From assembly GCF_009193325.2 (NCBI RefSeq), contig NZ_CP059856.1:3410001-3474000 (forward strand): a DNA stretch of 64,000 nt. Direction: 5' to 3'. Shown piece after piece: positions 55,375-64,000 of the stretch. The notes beneath the pieces are model-generated. The model saw only the letters and a list, made by a program, of their open reading frames with translations. It had not been told where the DNA came from and did not search any database. This DNA is from Bacteroides zhangwenhongii (GTDB lineage Bacteria; Bacteroidota; Bacteroidia; Bacteroidales; Bacteroidaceae). A program made the translations under genes and the position numbers. The stretch's first letter is position 1; each line of letters begins with the position of its first letter.

Positions 55375-56616
55375 ATGAAAACAACCTTATTAAGCCTTTT
55401 ATTACTGGCAACAGCAGTTAGTATAGAAGCACAAAATCTGCCACAGACTTTTCAATTAGCCGATGCTCCACGTTACTCGGAAAAAACCGGATACGGATTC
55501 GACCGTGTAGATACACCCAAGAAAAACAGTAATGATCCTTTCTATTTCTCGGTACGTGTGCCGGACGGAAATTACCGTGTCACGGTACGTTTAGGCAGTA
55601 AGAAACAGGCAGGGAATACAACTGTACGTGCAGAATCACGCCGCCTGTTCGTAGAGAATCTGCCTACTAAAAAAGGAGAATTCGTAGAAGAAACATTCAT
55701 CGTCAATAAACGTAGTCCCCGTATCTCCGCCAAAGAATCCGTAAAGGTCAAAGACCGTGAAAAAAGCAAATTGGACTGGGACGACAGACTGACAATCGAA
55801 ATTAACGGAGATGCTCCCGTATGTGAAAGTATCCGTGTAGAAGCAGCAGACCCTGCCACTCCAACTATTTTCTTATGTGGAAACAGCACAGTAGTAGATC
55901 AGGAAAATGAACCTTGGGCCAGCTGGGGACAAATGCTTCCCCGTTTCCTTACGGACAAAATATCGGTAGCCAACCATGCAGAGTCCGGATTATCCGCCAA
56001 TACATTTATCAGCGGGAACCGCCTGAAAAAGATTATGTCGCAGATAAAGAAAGGAGATTATGTTTTCGTTGAATTCGGACACAATGACCAAAAGCAGAAA
56101 GGTCCCGGTAAAGGCGCCTATTACTCTTTTATGACCAGTCTGAAAACCTTTATCGACCAGATACAGGAGAAAGGCGGACAGCCGGTGCTGGTTACTCCGA
56201 CACGTCGCCGCAGATTTGACAAGGAAGGCCGTACCGTCAATACACATGGCGAGTATCCGGATGCAGTACGCTGGATTGCAGCAAAAGAAAATGTACCTTT
56301 GATAGAACTGAACAACATGACCGGTACACTGTATGAAGCGTTGGGCGAAAGCGGTTCGAAAAAGGCTTTTGTACACTATCCGATGGGCAGCTTTCCCGGA
56401 CAAAAGAAAGAATTGGCCGACAATACCCACTTTAACCCTTACGGTGCTTACCAAATAGCGAAATGTGTGATAGAAGGAATGAAAAAGGCTACCCCGGAAC
56501 TGACGAAATATCTGAAAACAGATACTTCTTACGATCCCGCCAAGCCGGATAACGTAGACAGTTTCCACTGGTGTCCGGCCCCTTTCTGTGAAATGGAAAA
56601 ACCCGACGGAAATTAA
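55375..56616 (+). CDS. CE12 rhamnogalacturonan acetylesterase with N-terminal beta-sandwich
   Basis: 413 residues, signal peptide ending IEAQ. Residues ~20-160 form a beta-sandwich (FYFSVRVPDGNYRVTVRLGSKKQAGNTTVRAESRRLFVENL), a CBM35-like arrangement often fused to CE12. The SGNH domain follows: CGNSTVVDQ (Ser171), NHAESGLSANTF, EFGHND (Asn237), DNTHFNPYG (Asp349, His352). It deacetylates GalA in RG-I, opening the backbone to lyases and hydrolases. First gene of the plus-strand operon, with GH115 28 bp downstream. Second CE12 in the window. Confidence 0.93.
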   Translation: MKTTLLSLLLLATAVSIEAQNLPQTFQLADAPRYSEKTGYGFDRVDTPKKNSNDPFYFSVRVPDGNYRVTVRLGSKKQAGNTTVRAESRRLFVENLPTKKGEFVEETFIVNKRSPRISAKESVKVKDREKSKLDWDDRLTIEINGDAPVCESIRVEAADPATPTIFLCGNSTVVDQENEPWASWGQMLPRFLTDKISVANHAESGLSANTFISGNRLKKIMSQIKKGDYVFVEFGHNDQKQKGPGKGAYYSFMTSLKTFIDQIQEKGGQPVLVTPTRRRRFDKEGRTVNTHGEYPDAVRWIAAKENVPLIELNNMTGTLYEALGESGSKKAFVHYPMGSFPGQKKELADNTHFNPYGAYQIAKCVIEGMKKATPELTKYLKTDTSYDPAKPDNVDSFHWCPAPFCEMEKPDGN

Positions 56617-56643
56617 TAGTACATAACCATAAAAACTAATATC

Positions 56644-59181
56644 ATGCTTTTACGTTCTTTCTTACTAATCATCGTTTTCGTATGTAGTCAGATTGTACGC
56701 AGTAACGACTTCGTTTGGTACAATGGAAAACAGGCTATATCATACGCCATGCCCCAGTCTACCGCCCCAGTTGTAAAAATAGCTATTGACATGTTCACGG
56801 AGGACATGAAACAGGTGACAGGTTTATCACCCAAACAAAGTCCTGCATCCCAAGCAACAATCCGCATTATACAGTTGGACAAAGCGGATAAAAAACAACA
56901 GAAGGAATTACGCGGACTAAATATCCCCATTGATGAAATTGCCGCTAAAAAGGACGGTTTTTATATGGCAGTGGCCGGAAGCTCTACGGGAAAACAGCTT
57001 TTTGTTATAGGTAGCGACGGCAGAGGAACTGCTTATGGAATATTGGAATTGTCACGTCTGGCAGGCGTATCACCTTGGGTATGGTGGGGAGATGTCACTC
57101 CGGGAAAGCAGAACCGGCTCGCTGTAGCCGATACGTTTCAGACTTTTCAGAGTCCGTCTGTCGAATATCGCGGCATTTTCCTGAATGATGAAGACTGGTC
57201 TTTACAACCCTGGAGTTGGAAAACGTTCGAACCTTCCAACATCAAAGGACGTATCGGAGCCCGTACTTACAAAGAGATCTTCAAATTACTGTTGCGGTTG
57301 CGCGCCAATGCGATTTGGCCGGGTATGCATGGCATCACCACTCCTTTCTACTTCGTGCCCGGTGCAAAGGAAGTGGCCGACAGTTGCGGCATTGCTATCG
57401 GTACCTCGCATTGTGAACCTTTAATGCGCAACAATGTAGGAGAATGGAGTGTAAAACGACGTGGAGCCTACAATTACATTACCAATCGTGATTCCGTACA
57501 GGCTTACTGGATAGAACGGCTGAAAGAAGCCGGGAAATATGAGAATATGTATACGATCGGTATGCGAGGTATTCATGACGGACACATGGAGGGGGTAAAG
57601 ACTATGGATGAAAAAGTCAGCGCTCTTCAGCAGGTCATTAACGACCAGCGTAAATTGTTGGCTAAATATACTAATCCGGACGTTACAAAAGTTCCGCAGG
57701 TGTTTGTTCCTTATAAAGAAGTATTGCAGATCATGGAAAACGGTTTGCAAGTCCCTGAGGATGTTACACTTATGTGGTGTGACGATAATTACGGATACAT
57801 GACACGCCTCAGCGATGAAGAACAGCAAAAACGAAGCGGTGGTGGCGGTGTTTATTATCATCTAAGCTACTGGGGACGTCCACATGATTATATGTGGCTG
57901 TGCACCACTCAGCCGGGACTTATCTATAATGAGATGAAGCAGGCATACGACCATAATGCCCGTCGTATATGGATAGTCAATGTGCACGATCTGAAACCGT
58001 CGGCTTATAATCTCGAACTGTTTCTGGATATGGCCTGGGACATCAATTCCGTAGGTCCTTCTACCTTAAACGCACACCAGGAAAAATGGCTCTGCCGGGA
58101 ATTTGGCGAACAGGCCGGAAAGAAACTGTTCCCTGCCATGCATGAGTTCTACCGCTTATGTGGTATCCGTAAACCGGAACACATGGGATGGACACAAGTA
58201 GAATTAGATAAAAGAAAGTACCCCAGAGGGCGTTCACAAGTGATTGATACCGAATTCAGCCTGACTGAATTCGGCGGAGAGCTAGACCGTTATCTGGATT
58301 CGTACGAAGCAATCAAAAAGACTGTTACCGAAGCAGAAGCCCTGATTGCACCCGAACGAAAAGACGCTTTCTTCTCACATATCAAATATCAGGTATTTGC
58401 TGCCGCCGCCATGAGTACCAAAATGCTGGAAGCACAACGCGCCCGTTCCTACTCTACCGGACAGTGTGATGAATCTCTTTGGGGACGTGACAAGGCTATG
58501 TTATCAGCCTGTGCCAGAAGCACAAAAGCTTATCAGGAAATCAAGGAACTGACTGATTACTATAACAATGAGATGGCGAACGGTAAATGGAAACATTCCA
58601 TGTGTTTCTACCCGCGGGATTTGTATGTGTTCTATCCGCCTACTCTTCCTATAGGATTGACCGATAAAGAAGTAGATAAATACTTGGCTGAAGGTCCAAA
58701 GAAAACATCTTCCCGCAAGGTTAAAACAGATAAATGTATCAGTTACAATGCTTGCAATTATACCCAAGCATCGGAAGGAGCTACGCCTATTCAAGCACTT
58801 GGACACAGTATGAACGCTGTTGCCCTGCCTAAAGGCGGCTCACTGACATTTGAATTTGACTGTCCGTGGGAAGGAGAGGCATTGTTACGTACTGCCGTCA
58901 TACCGACCCAACCGAATGACAAAGGAGATATCCGCTTCAGTGTCAGCATAGACGGAGGAAAACCGCAGGTGCTTTCTTTCCGAGAAAAGGGACGTACGGA
59001 GACATGGAAACGTAATGTACTGCGTGGGCAAGCCGTCAAGGAGACTAAGCATTCACTTAAAAAAGGCAAGCACACGCTGACAATCAAAGCGTTGGACAAG
59101 CACGTCGTAATAGACCAATGGATGCTCGACTTTAAGCCGAACCGTAAATTTTATGTGTTCCCTATCGAAGGGAATAAATAA
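56644..59181 (+). CDS. GH115 alpha-glucuronidase
   Basis: 845 residues, signal peptide about 20 residues. GH115 motifs: YGILELSRLAGVSPWVWWGDVTP, VEYRGIFLNDEDWSLQPWSWKTFEP, ELFKLLLRLRANAIWPGMH-type helix (seen as EIFKLLLRLRANAIWPGMHG), IGTSHCEPLMRN, MRGIHDGHMEG, LMWCDDNYGYMTRLS and a C-terminal beta domain (DKHVVIDQWMLDF). Family role: removes alpha-linked (4-O-methyl-)glucuronic acid from polysaccharides, best known for xylan and arabinogalactan. In an RG-I locus it may act on glucuronic acid side groups. Located between CE12 and GH2 in the same operon. Confidence 0.93.
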   Translation: MLLRSFLLIIVFVCSQIVRSNDFVWYNGKQAISYAMPQSTAPVVKIAIDMFTEDMKQVTGLSPKQSPASQATIRIIQLDKADKKQQKELRGLNIPIDEIAAKKDGFYMAVAGSSTGKQLFVIGSDGRGTAYGILELSRLAGVSPWVWWGDVTPGKQNRLAVADTFQTFQSPSVEYRGIFLNDEDWSLQPWSWKTFEPSNIKGRIGARTYKEIFKLLLRLRANAIWPGMHGITTPFYFVPGAKEVADSCGIAIGTSHCEPLMRNNVGEWSVKRRGAYNYITNRDSVQAYWIERLKEAGKYENMYTIGMRGIHDGHMEGVKTMDEKVSALQQVINDQRKLLAKYTNPDVTKVPQVFVPYKEVLQIMENGLQVPEDVTLMWCDDNYGYMTRLSDEEQQKRSGGGGVYYHLSYWGRPHDYMWLCTTQPGLIYNEMKQAYDHNARRIWIVNVHDLKPSAYNLELFLDMAWDINSVGPSTLNAHQEKWLCREFGEQAGKKLFPAMHEFYRLCGIRKPEHMGWTQVELDKRKYPRGRSQVIDTEFSLTEFGGELDRYLDSYEAIKKTVTEAEALIAPERKDAFFSHIKYQVFAAAAMSTKMLEAQRARSYSTGQCDESLWGRDKAMLSACARSTKAYQEIKELTDYYNNEMANGKWKHSMCFYPRDLYVFYPPTLPIGLTDKEVDKYLAEGPKKTSSRKVKTDKCISYNACNYTQASEGATPIQALGHSMNAVALPKGGSLTFEFDCPWEGEALLRTAVIPTQPNDKGDIRFSVSIDGGKPQVLSFREKGRTETWKRNVLRGQAVKETKHSLKKGKHTLTIKALDKHVVIDQWMLDFKPNRKFYVFPIEGNK

Positions 59182-59202
59182 TTTATATCCGACATATCTG
59201 AT

Positions 59203-62037
59203 ATGATAATAAAAAGAATAAAACAATTTTTTATCGGAGCCAGTTGCTTATGTGCGACTGTGACAAACGCGCAGAACACAGAAACACTATACTTGTCCGG
59301 CACCGGACTGGGAAACACCGTGACTTGGGATTTTTATTGTTCCGAAGGCATGAACAGTGGTAAATGGAGTAAGATAGAAGTTCCTTCACAGTGGGAACTG
59401 CAAGGTTTCGGGGAATATACATTCGGCCGTTTCTATCTGGTAAAGGGAGCCAAGCCAAGTGATGAAACGGGGCTCTACCGTTATAAATTCAAAGTTCCCG
59501 CTGACTGGAAAGATAAGCAGGTCAGCATTGTTTTCGAAGGAGTAATGACTGATACGGAAGTGAAGATTAACAACAAACTTGCGGGAGATATTCATCAAGG
59601 CGGTTTCATCAGTTTTAATTATGACATTACCGACAAACTCAAGTTCGGTAAAAGTAATGAACTGGAAGTAAAAGTATGGAAAGAGTCTGCCAATAAATCG
59701 GTGAATGCGGCGGAACGCCGGGCCGATTGGTGGCTGTTCGGTGGTATCTACCGTCCGGTTTATCTGAAAGCCATACCTAAGATACATATCGAACGTATTG
59801 CCGTGAATGCAACAGCCGATGGCAAGTTATCAACAGAAGTTCATATGAATAATCTACCAAAGGGGTATTCTCTGGCAACTTCACTGACTCCGGTAGGAGA
59901 AAACAAGTCCATCGGAAGGCAAACAACTACTTTGGATAGCGGGAATGTACAAACCATCTCGACTGACTGGGAAGGTATCCGCACCTGGGATTGTGAACAT
60001 CCCAACCTTTATCTGCTCCGATTGGAACTGCTCGACAATCAAAAAAGACTTGTACATATACACGAAGAACGAATCGGATTCCGTACCGTTGAGTTCCGCC
60101 CTAAAGACGGGATTTATATCAATGGAACAAAAGTAGTAATGAAAGGCGTCAACCGTCATAGTTTCCATCCCGATGGAGGACGTACAACAAACAAAGAAAT
60201 CAGCCTGCAAGATGCACTGCTAATCAAAGAGATGAATATGAACGCGGTCCGCTCACATTATCCACCTGACAAGCATTTCTTGGATGTATGCGACTCTTTG
60301 GGAATCTTCTACCTGGAAGAGTTTCCCGGTTGGCATGGAAGATATGATGAGAAAGTGGGAGAGAAACTACTAAAAGAGATGATGGCTCATGACGTGAACC
60401 ATCCCTGCATCTTCTTATGGAGCAACGGCAATGAAGGAGGATGGAATAAGAAACTGGATACCCGTTTTGCCGATTATGACCCACAAAAGCGGCATGTAAT
60501 TCATCCGTGGGCAGATTTCAACCAACTGGACACTCATCATTACCCTGCATACCAAACGGGAACGGCACGTCTCGCCAATGGATACAACGTTTTCATGCCG
60601 ACAGAGTTCCTGCATGGACAGTATGACAAAGGACTGGGCGCGGGGTTGGAAGATTATTGGAGCAATTATACTTCCAATCCGTTATTTGCCGGTGGTTTCT
60701 TATGGACTTTTATGGATGAAGCCGTTGCACGTAGTGACAAGGGAGGAATTCTCGACTCAGACGGGCCGAACGGTCCTGATGGTATTGTAGGTCCCAGAAG
60801 GGAAAAAGAAGGTAGCTTCTACACAGTCCGCGAAGTATGGGCTCCCATTCAATTCAAAAATATGTTTATCACCCCTTCTTTCAAAGGAGAATTTGCGGTA
60901 AGTAATACTTATCTGTTCACCAATTTGAAAGAATGTAGCATGAGATACCGCCTGTATGCTACTCCTTCTCCACTAAAGGGAGGTCAGCGTTCATTACTGA
61001 ATGAAGGGACGGTCAGCCTACCGCCTATTGATCCGGGAGAAACAGGGAAAGCACGCATGAAACTACCGGATAATTTTTTTCAAGGTGATGTATTGGAACT
61101 GGAAGCTTACGATAGAAACGGGAAGTCTATTTGCACCTGGACATGGCCGGTGAAATATGCCGATGAATATTTTAAAAGCCAACGTACACAAAGCACCCCT
61201 GCAAAACCTGCAGAAATTAGAAAAGAAAATGAAGATATCATTCTTTCCGCAAACGGAATTTCAGTAACCTTCAGCGGTAAAGACGGAGCATTGACTAAGG
61301 TAAAATGCAATGGTCAAGTCATTCCATTAAATAACGGTCCGTTACCCGTAGGCATAAAAGCCGATTTCAAAAAAGGAGAGTCCCACATGGAAGGTAAAGA
61401 TGCACTTTTCGTTGTTAAATATACAGGGGCCATTGATTCCATCGTCTGGCGTATGACAGCAGACGGTTTACTAGGCATGGATGCTCGTATGTTGAATCGT
61501 GGTAACGGAGGTGGATACAAAGGAGAATTCTTTGATAAAAACATCTATTATTTGGGACTCAGTTTTTCATTTCCGGAAAAAGAAGTAAAAGGAATGCGCT
61601 GGATGGGACGCGGTCCGTATCGTGTCTGGAAAAACCGGATTAAAGGAACTAATTACAATATATGGGAGAAAGAATATAACAATACCATTACCGGAGAAAG
61701 TTTCGAGAAACTAATATATCCTGAATTTAAAGGATATCATGGCAATCTATATTGGGCAACCCTACAATCGGATAAAGCACCTTTCACCGTTTATTCGGAA
61801 ACAGACGGGCTATATTTCCGGGTATTCACTCCGGAAGAACCGATACATCGAAGAGATGGGGAAAACAGTATGCATAGTTTTCCGGAAGGCGATCTTTCCT
61901 TCCTTTATGATATTCCCGCCATACGTTCTTTCAAATCAATAGCAGAACATGGTCCGAAAAGTCAGCCGAGCAGCATTCGCATCAAATCGGGAGACGACGG
62001 ATTACGCATGAAACTTTGGTTTGATTTCCGTCACTAA
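59203..62037 (+). CDS. GH2 family beta-glycosidase (galactosidase/glucuronidase type)
   Basis: 944 residues, signal peptide ending about TNAQ. Domain order: N-terminal jelly-roll sugar-binding domain (about 50-195), immunoglobulin-like domain, TIM barrel (about 300-600) and C-terminal beta domains. Acid/base Glu in LWSNGNEGG (Glu411) and the likely nucleophile Glu in FMPTEFLHG (Glu468). The GVNRHSFHPDGGRTTN motif is typical of beta-galactosidases. It probably removes beta-galactosyl or similar side chains of RG-I. Encoded 21 bp after GH115. Confidence 0.93.
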   Translation: MIIKRIKQFFIGASCLCATVTNAQNTETLYLSGTGLGNTVTWDFYCSEGMNSGKWSKIEVPSQWELQGFGEYTFGRFYLVKGAKPSDETGLYRYKFKVPADWKDKQVSIVFEGVMTDTEVKINNKLAGDIHQGGFISFNYDITDKLKFGKSNELEVKVWKESANKSVNAAERRADWWLFGGIYRPVYLKAIPKIHIERIAVNATADGKLSTEVHMNNLPKGYSLATSLTPVGENKSIGRQTTTLDSGNVQTISTDWEGIRTWDCEHPNLYLLRLELLDNQKRLVHIHEERIGFRTVEFRPKDGIYINGTKVVMKGVNRHSFHPDGGRTTNKEISLQDALLIKEMNMNAVRSHYPPDKHFLDVCDSLGIFYLEEFPGWHGRYDEKVGEKLLKEMMAHDVNHPCIFLWSNGNEGGWNKKLDTRFADYDPQKRHVIHPWADFNQLDTHHYPAYQTGTARLANGYNVFMPTEFLHGQYDKGLGAGLEDYWSNYTSNPLFAGGFLWTFMDEAVARSDKGGILDSDGPNGPDGIVGPRREKEGSFYTVREVWAPIQFKNMFITPSFKGEFAVSNTYLFTNLKECSMRYRLYATPSPLKGGQRSLLNEGTVSLPPIDPGETGKARMKLPDNFFQGDVLELEAYDRNGKSICTWTWPVKYADEYFKSQRTQSTPAKPAEIRKENEDIILSANGISVTFSGKDGALTKVKCNGQVIPLNNGPLPVGIKADFKKGESHMEGKDALFVVKYTGAIDSIVWRMTADGLLGMDARMLNRGNGGGYKGEFFDKNIYYLGLSFSFPEKEVKGMRWMGRGPYRVWKNRIKGTNYNIWEKEYNNTITGESFEKLIYPEFKGYHGNLYWATLQSDKAPFTVYSETDGLYFRVFTPEEPIHRRDGENSMHSFPEGDLSFLYDIPAIRSFKSIAEHGPKSQPSSIRIKSGDDGLRMKLWFDFRH

Positions 62038-62093
62038 AAAATTATAACTGAATGAATTAACAACATAAATTTTAATTAATAACAGAAATAGCC

Positions 62094-62858
62094 ATGAGAA
62101 AAGTACTATTAACACTGGCATTAGTTGCCACAGCTTCATTAAGCAATGCGCAAGTATTGAGAAACAATTTCCTCAACGGATGCAAAGAAGGGGAACCTAT
62201 CGAAAAGGCAGCCTACACAGCCAAGAAAGCACCTCTTAATAAAGATGTATGGAGTGCTGTATTCAATGAGAAAGCACCTTATATAGGTGAGAGTCCCGTA
62301 GCAGGCAAAGAACTGTCTTACAAAGGATACAATGAGAAAGGACTGTCGATTATTTGGGGCGGACTACCCGAAGACGCAACCTTCCGCCCCAGTATCTACG
62401 GCTTGGAATTAGGAAGAGCGTATTCTACCGGAACTTATTATGTGTCATTCCTGGTAAACTTCTCCAAATTCAAGGCAAAAGGTAATATGGATTTTATTTC
62501 TACAAGTACCAATCACGCTGCCGGAACAAGTCGTGGATTCGTTTTTGCTTCCAACCAAGGCAGCAAACTTAAATTCGGAGTGGGTATACACAAACAACGT
62601 GCTTCTTCTCCTAAGACGTATGACCTGAATGCCACACACCTAATTGTATTAAAAATTGATTTCGCACAGAATCAAGCTTCATTATTTGTCGACCCGGAAC
62701 TGAAGGATAAAGAGCCCACACCGGATGCGGTAGCTACTGAAGAGGGGGCTTTGAAGGCCGGAATAAAAGGAATAATGCTAAAGAATCGCAATAATTACGC
62801 AGGAAATATAGGTAATTTCCGCTTTACGGATAGTTGGGCAGGAATTATTGGGAAATAA
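62094..62858 (+). CDS. Secreted protein of unknown function
   Basis: 254 residues with a signal peptide ending SNAQ (about residue 20). The rest is beta-rich with motifs GLELGRAYSTGTYYVSFLVNFSKFKAKGNMDFIS, RGFVFASNQGSKLKFGVGIHKQ, HLIVLKIDFAQNQASLFVDPELKDKEP, and NIGNFRFTDSWAGIIGK, the alternating pattern of a LamG/concanavalin-like beta-sandwich. No catalytic motif is recognised. It ends the CE12-GH115-GH2 operon 56 bp after GH2, so a glycan-binding accessory role is plausible. Confidence 0.75.
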   Translation: MRKVLLTLALVATASLSNAQVLRNNFLNGCKEGEPIEKAAYTAKKAPLNKDVWSAVFNEKAPYIGESPVAGKELSYKGYNEKGLSIIWGGLPEDATFRPSIYGLELGRAYSTGTYYVSFLVNFSKFKAKGNMDFISTSTNHAAGTSRGFVFASNQGSKLKFGVGIHKQRASSPKTYDLNATHLIVLKIDFAQNQASLFVDPELKDKEPTPDAVATEEGALKAGIKGIMLKNRNNYAGNIGNFRFTDSWAGIIGK

Positions 62859-62881
62859 CCATAGCCTACTTATTGATAATT

Positions 62882-62913
62882 AAAAAAGGTGTCTTTTAAA
62901 GGACACCTTTTTT
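62882..62913. terminator. Bidirectional terminator after the GH2 operon
   Basis: AAAAAAGGTGTC (62882-62893) pairs perfectly with GACACCTTTTTT (62902-62913) around an 8-nt loop. The A and T tracts let it work on both strands, between the converging PUL operon and HU gene. Confidence 0.9.
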
Positions 62914-62934
62914 AATTTCTTTCAACTATCTATC

Positions 62935-63207
62935 TTATTCAACAGCTGCGGATAATTCAGCACCGGCTTTAAATTTAGCTACTTTCTTAGCGGGAATAGT
63001 AATAGTTGCTTTTGTAGAAGGGTTAATACCTGTTCTTTCAGCTCTTTCGCTTACAGAGAAAGTTCCAAAACCAACGAGAGATACTTTCTCACCGGCTTTC
63101 ATGGCATTAGTAACTGAAGTGACGAAAGCATCAAGTGCCTTTTTTGCATCGGCTTTGCTCATTTGAGCTTCGGCAGCCATTGCATTAATAAGATCAGACT
63201 TATTCAT
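62935..63207 (-). CDS. HU-family nucleoid protein
   Basis: 90 residues, standard HU length. MNKSDLINAMAAEAQMSKADAKKALDAF is the dimerising helical body and VSLVGFGTFSVSERAERTGINPSTKATITIPAKKVAKFKAGAEL the beta arm, including the GFGTF and RxGxNP(S/x)T motifs that insert into the minor groove. Chromosome-compacting, DNA-bending housekeeping protein. Monocistronic, with a near-consensus promoter. Confidence 0.97.
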   Translation of the reverse strand: MNKSDLINAMAAEAQMSKADAKKALDAFVTSVTNAMKAGEKVSLVGFGTFSVSERAERTGINPSTKATITIPAKKVAKFKAGAELSAAVE

Positions 63208-63269
63208 AATACGTAAAATGATTAATTAATATATATAACAAAAGATTCTCCCACAATGGATTAATTCCA

Positions 63270-63300
63270 CAAATATAGCCGAACAAAACAACATATCAAA
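63270..63300 (-). promoter_or_regulatory. HU gene promoter, full Bacteroides consensus
   Basis: Minus strand: TTTG (63300-63297), 19-bp spacer, TATATTTG (63277-63270), matching TTTG-N19-21-TAnnTTTG exactly. It lies 63 bp upstream of the HU ATG. Confidence 0.75.
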
Positions 63301-63383
63301 TAAAAACATAAAAAAAACGCAGCAAATTATTGAAAAAGAGCTAATAGGAAGCACTTTTCATGCTTTAAAACAGAATTTATTCG

Positions 63384-63391
63384 TACTTTTG
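63384..63391 (+). promoter_or_regulatory. -7 box of the rhomboid gene
   Basis: TACTTTTG fits TAnnTTTG, 31 bp before the start codon. No clear -33 TTTG. Confidence 0.45.
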
Positions 63392-63422
63392 CATCTATTA
63401 TCATAATATTCAGAATAAAAAA

Positions 63423-64000
63423 ATGATGCCAACTGTAACTAAAAACCTGATAATTATCAATGTACTAATGTTTTTCGGTACATTCGTAGCACAACGCTAT
63501 GGAGTAGATCTGACTAATTATCTGGGATTACATTTTTTCCTCGCAAGTGACTTCAATCCGGCGCAGCTTATTACTTATATGTTCATGCATGGCGGATTCA
63601 GCCATATTTTCTTTAATATGTTCGCCGTTTTCATGTTCGGTCCGATTCTCGAACAAACATGGGGACCCAGACGTTTTCTGTTCTATTATATCCTTTGTGG
63701 TATCGGTGCGGGAGTTATCCAAGAAGGAGTACAATATATTCAATATGCAACAGAACTCAGCCAATATTCACAAGTAAATATAGGTACCGGTATTATTCCC
63801 ATGGAAGAGTATCTGAACATGATGACTACCGTAGGTGCTTCAGGAGCTGTCTATGCCATATTGCTGGCATTCGGTATGCTGTTTCCCGATAATCGGTTGT
63901 TTATCTTCCCGCTACCTTTTCCGATCAAAGCCAAATTTTTCGTAATCGGATATGCCGCAATTGAGTTATGGTCAGGACTTGCCAACAACATAGGAGACAA
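63423..64000 (+). CDS. Rhomboid-family intramembrane serine protease, cut by window end
   Basis: 192 codons visible from ATG 63423 (a second ATG follows at 63426). Several membrane helices; rhomboid signatures include FMHGGFSHIFFNM (oxyanion His61/Asn65), EQTWGPRRFLFYYI and the catalytic Ser in GASGAVYA (Ser140). The catalytic His on a later helix lies beyond the window. Rhomboids cleave membrane proteins within the bilayer. Divergent from HU. Confidence 0.92.
   Translation, partial: MMPTVTKNLIIINVLMFFGTFVAQRYGVDLTNYLGLHFFLASDFNPAQLITYMFMHGGFSHIFFNMFAVFMFGPILEQTWGPRRFLFYYILCGIGAGVIQEGVQYIQYATELSQYSQVNIGTGIIPMEEYLNMMTTVGASGAVYAILLAFGMLFPDNRLFIFPLPFPIKAKFFVIGYAAIELWSGLANNIGD

Overview
The window looks like a chromosomal segment of a gut Bacteroides of the B. 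thetaiotaomicron/ovatus/xylanisolvens type. The evidence is SusC/SusD outer-membrane pairs, a hybrid two-component system, many lipoproteins, Bacteroides -7 boxes (TAnnTTTG), HU-like and fimbrillin-like families, and weak ribosome binding sites. No tRNA, rRNA or CRISPR array was seen. Species assignment is inference from gene content only.

Layout. 1-5342 (minus strand): a LacI-regulated sugar operon (LacI regulator, DHDPS/NAL-type aldolase, Na+/solute symporter, YhcH-family lipoprotein, L-fucose isomerase cut by the window edge), with two candidate LacI operators upstream. 6038-12844 (plus): Nudix hydrolase, AAA/DUF234 ATPase, a large TPR protein and an outer-membrane barrel. 12854-15200: a terminator inside a 184-bp inverted-repeat element, an Rpn/PD-(D/E)XK nuclease-like gene with a coding tandem repeat, an HU-like DNA-binding protein, and a long palindromic repeat. 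15240-19479: housekeeping topA and argS.

19519-62858 is a large polysaccharide utilization locus with a pectin/rhamnogalacturonan I (RG-I) signature. A hybrid two-component regulator lies beside an eight-gene minus-strand operon: FAS1 lipoprotein, SusC, SusD, two FAS1 lipoproteins, SusC, SusD, and a two-domain esterase. Divergent plus-strand genes encode a GH28 and a PL11. A degenerate stretch (45424-47453) holds an O-antigen-ligase pseudogene, small orphan ORFs and a second palindromic repeat cluster. Next is a minus-strand operon of fimbrillin/FimB-like lipoproteins ending in a CE12 esterase with a truncated pectin-methylesterase tail. Then come a lipoprotein PL11 and a plus-strand operon of CE12, GH115, GH2 and an unknown secreted protein. 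Proposed division of labour (inference): surface lipoproteins bind and cleave the backbone, the SusC/D pairs import oligosaccharides, and secreted lyases, hydrolases and esterases finish digestion.

The most notable observation is a shared promoter architecture at five PUL promoters: TCCAT-N15-TCCAT (exactly 20-bp period) followed 22-23 bp later by a Bacteroides -7 box, always in the same orientation relative to the downstream gene. This is the expected form of a binding site for the AraC-type output domain of the hybrid regulator, and it places the fimbrillin-like operon in the same regulon as the pectin genes. The window ends with an HU gene (minus) and the start of a rhomboid protease gene (plus).
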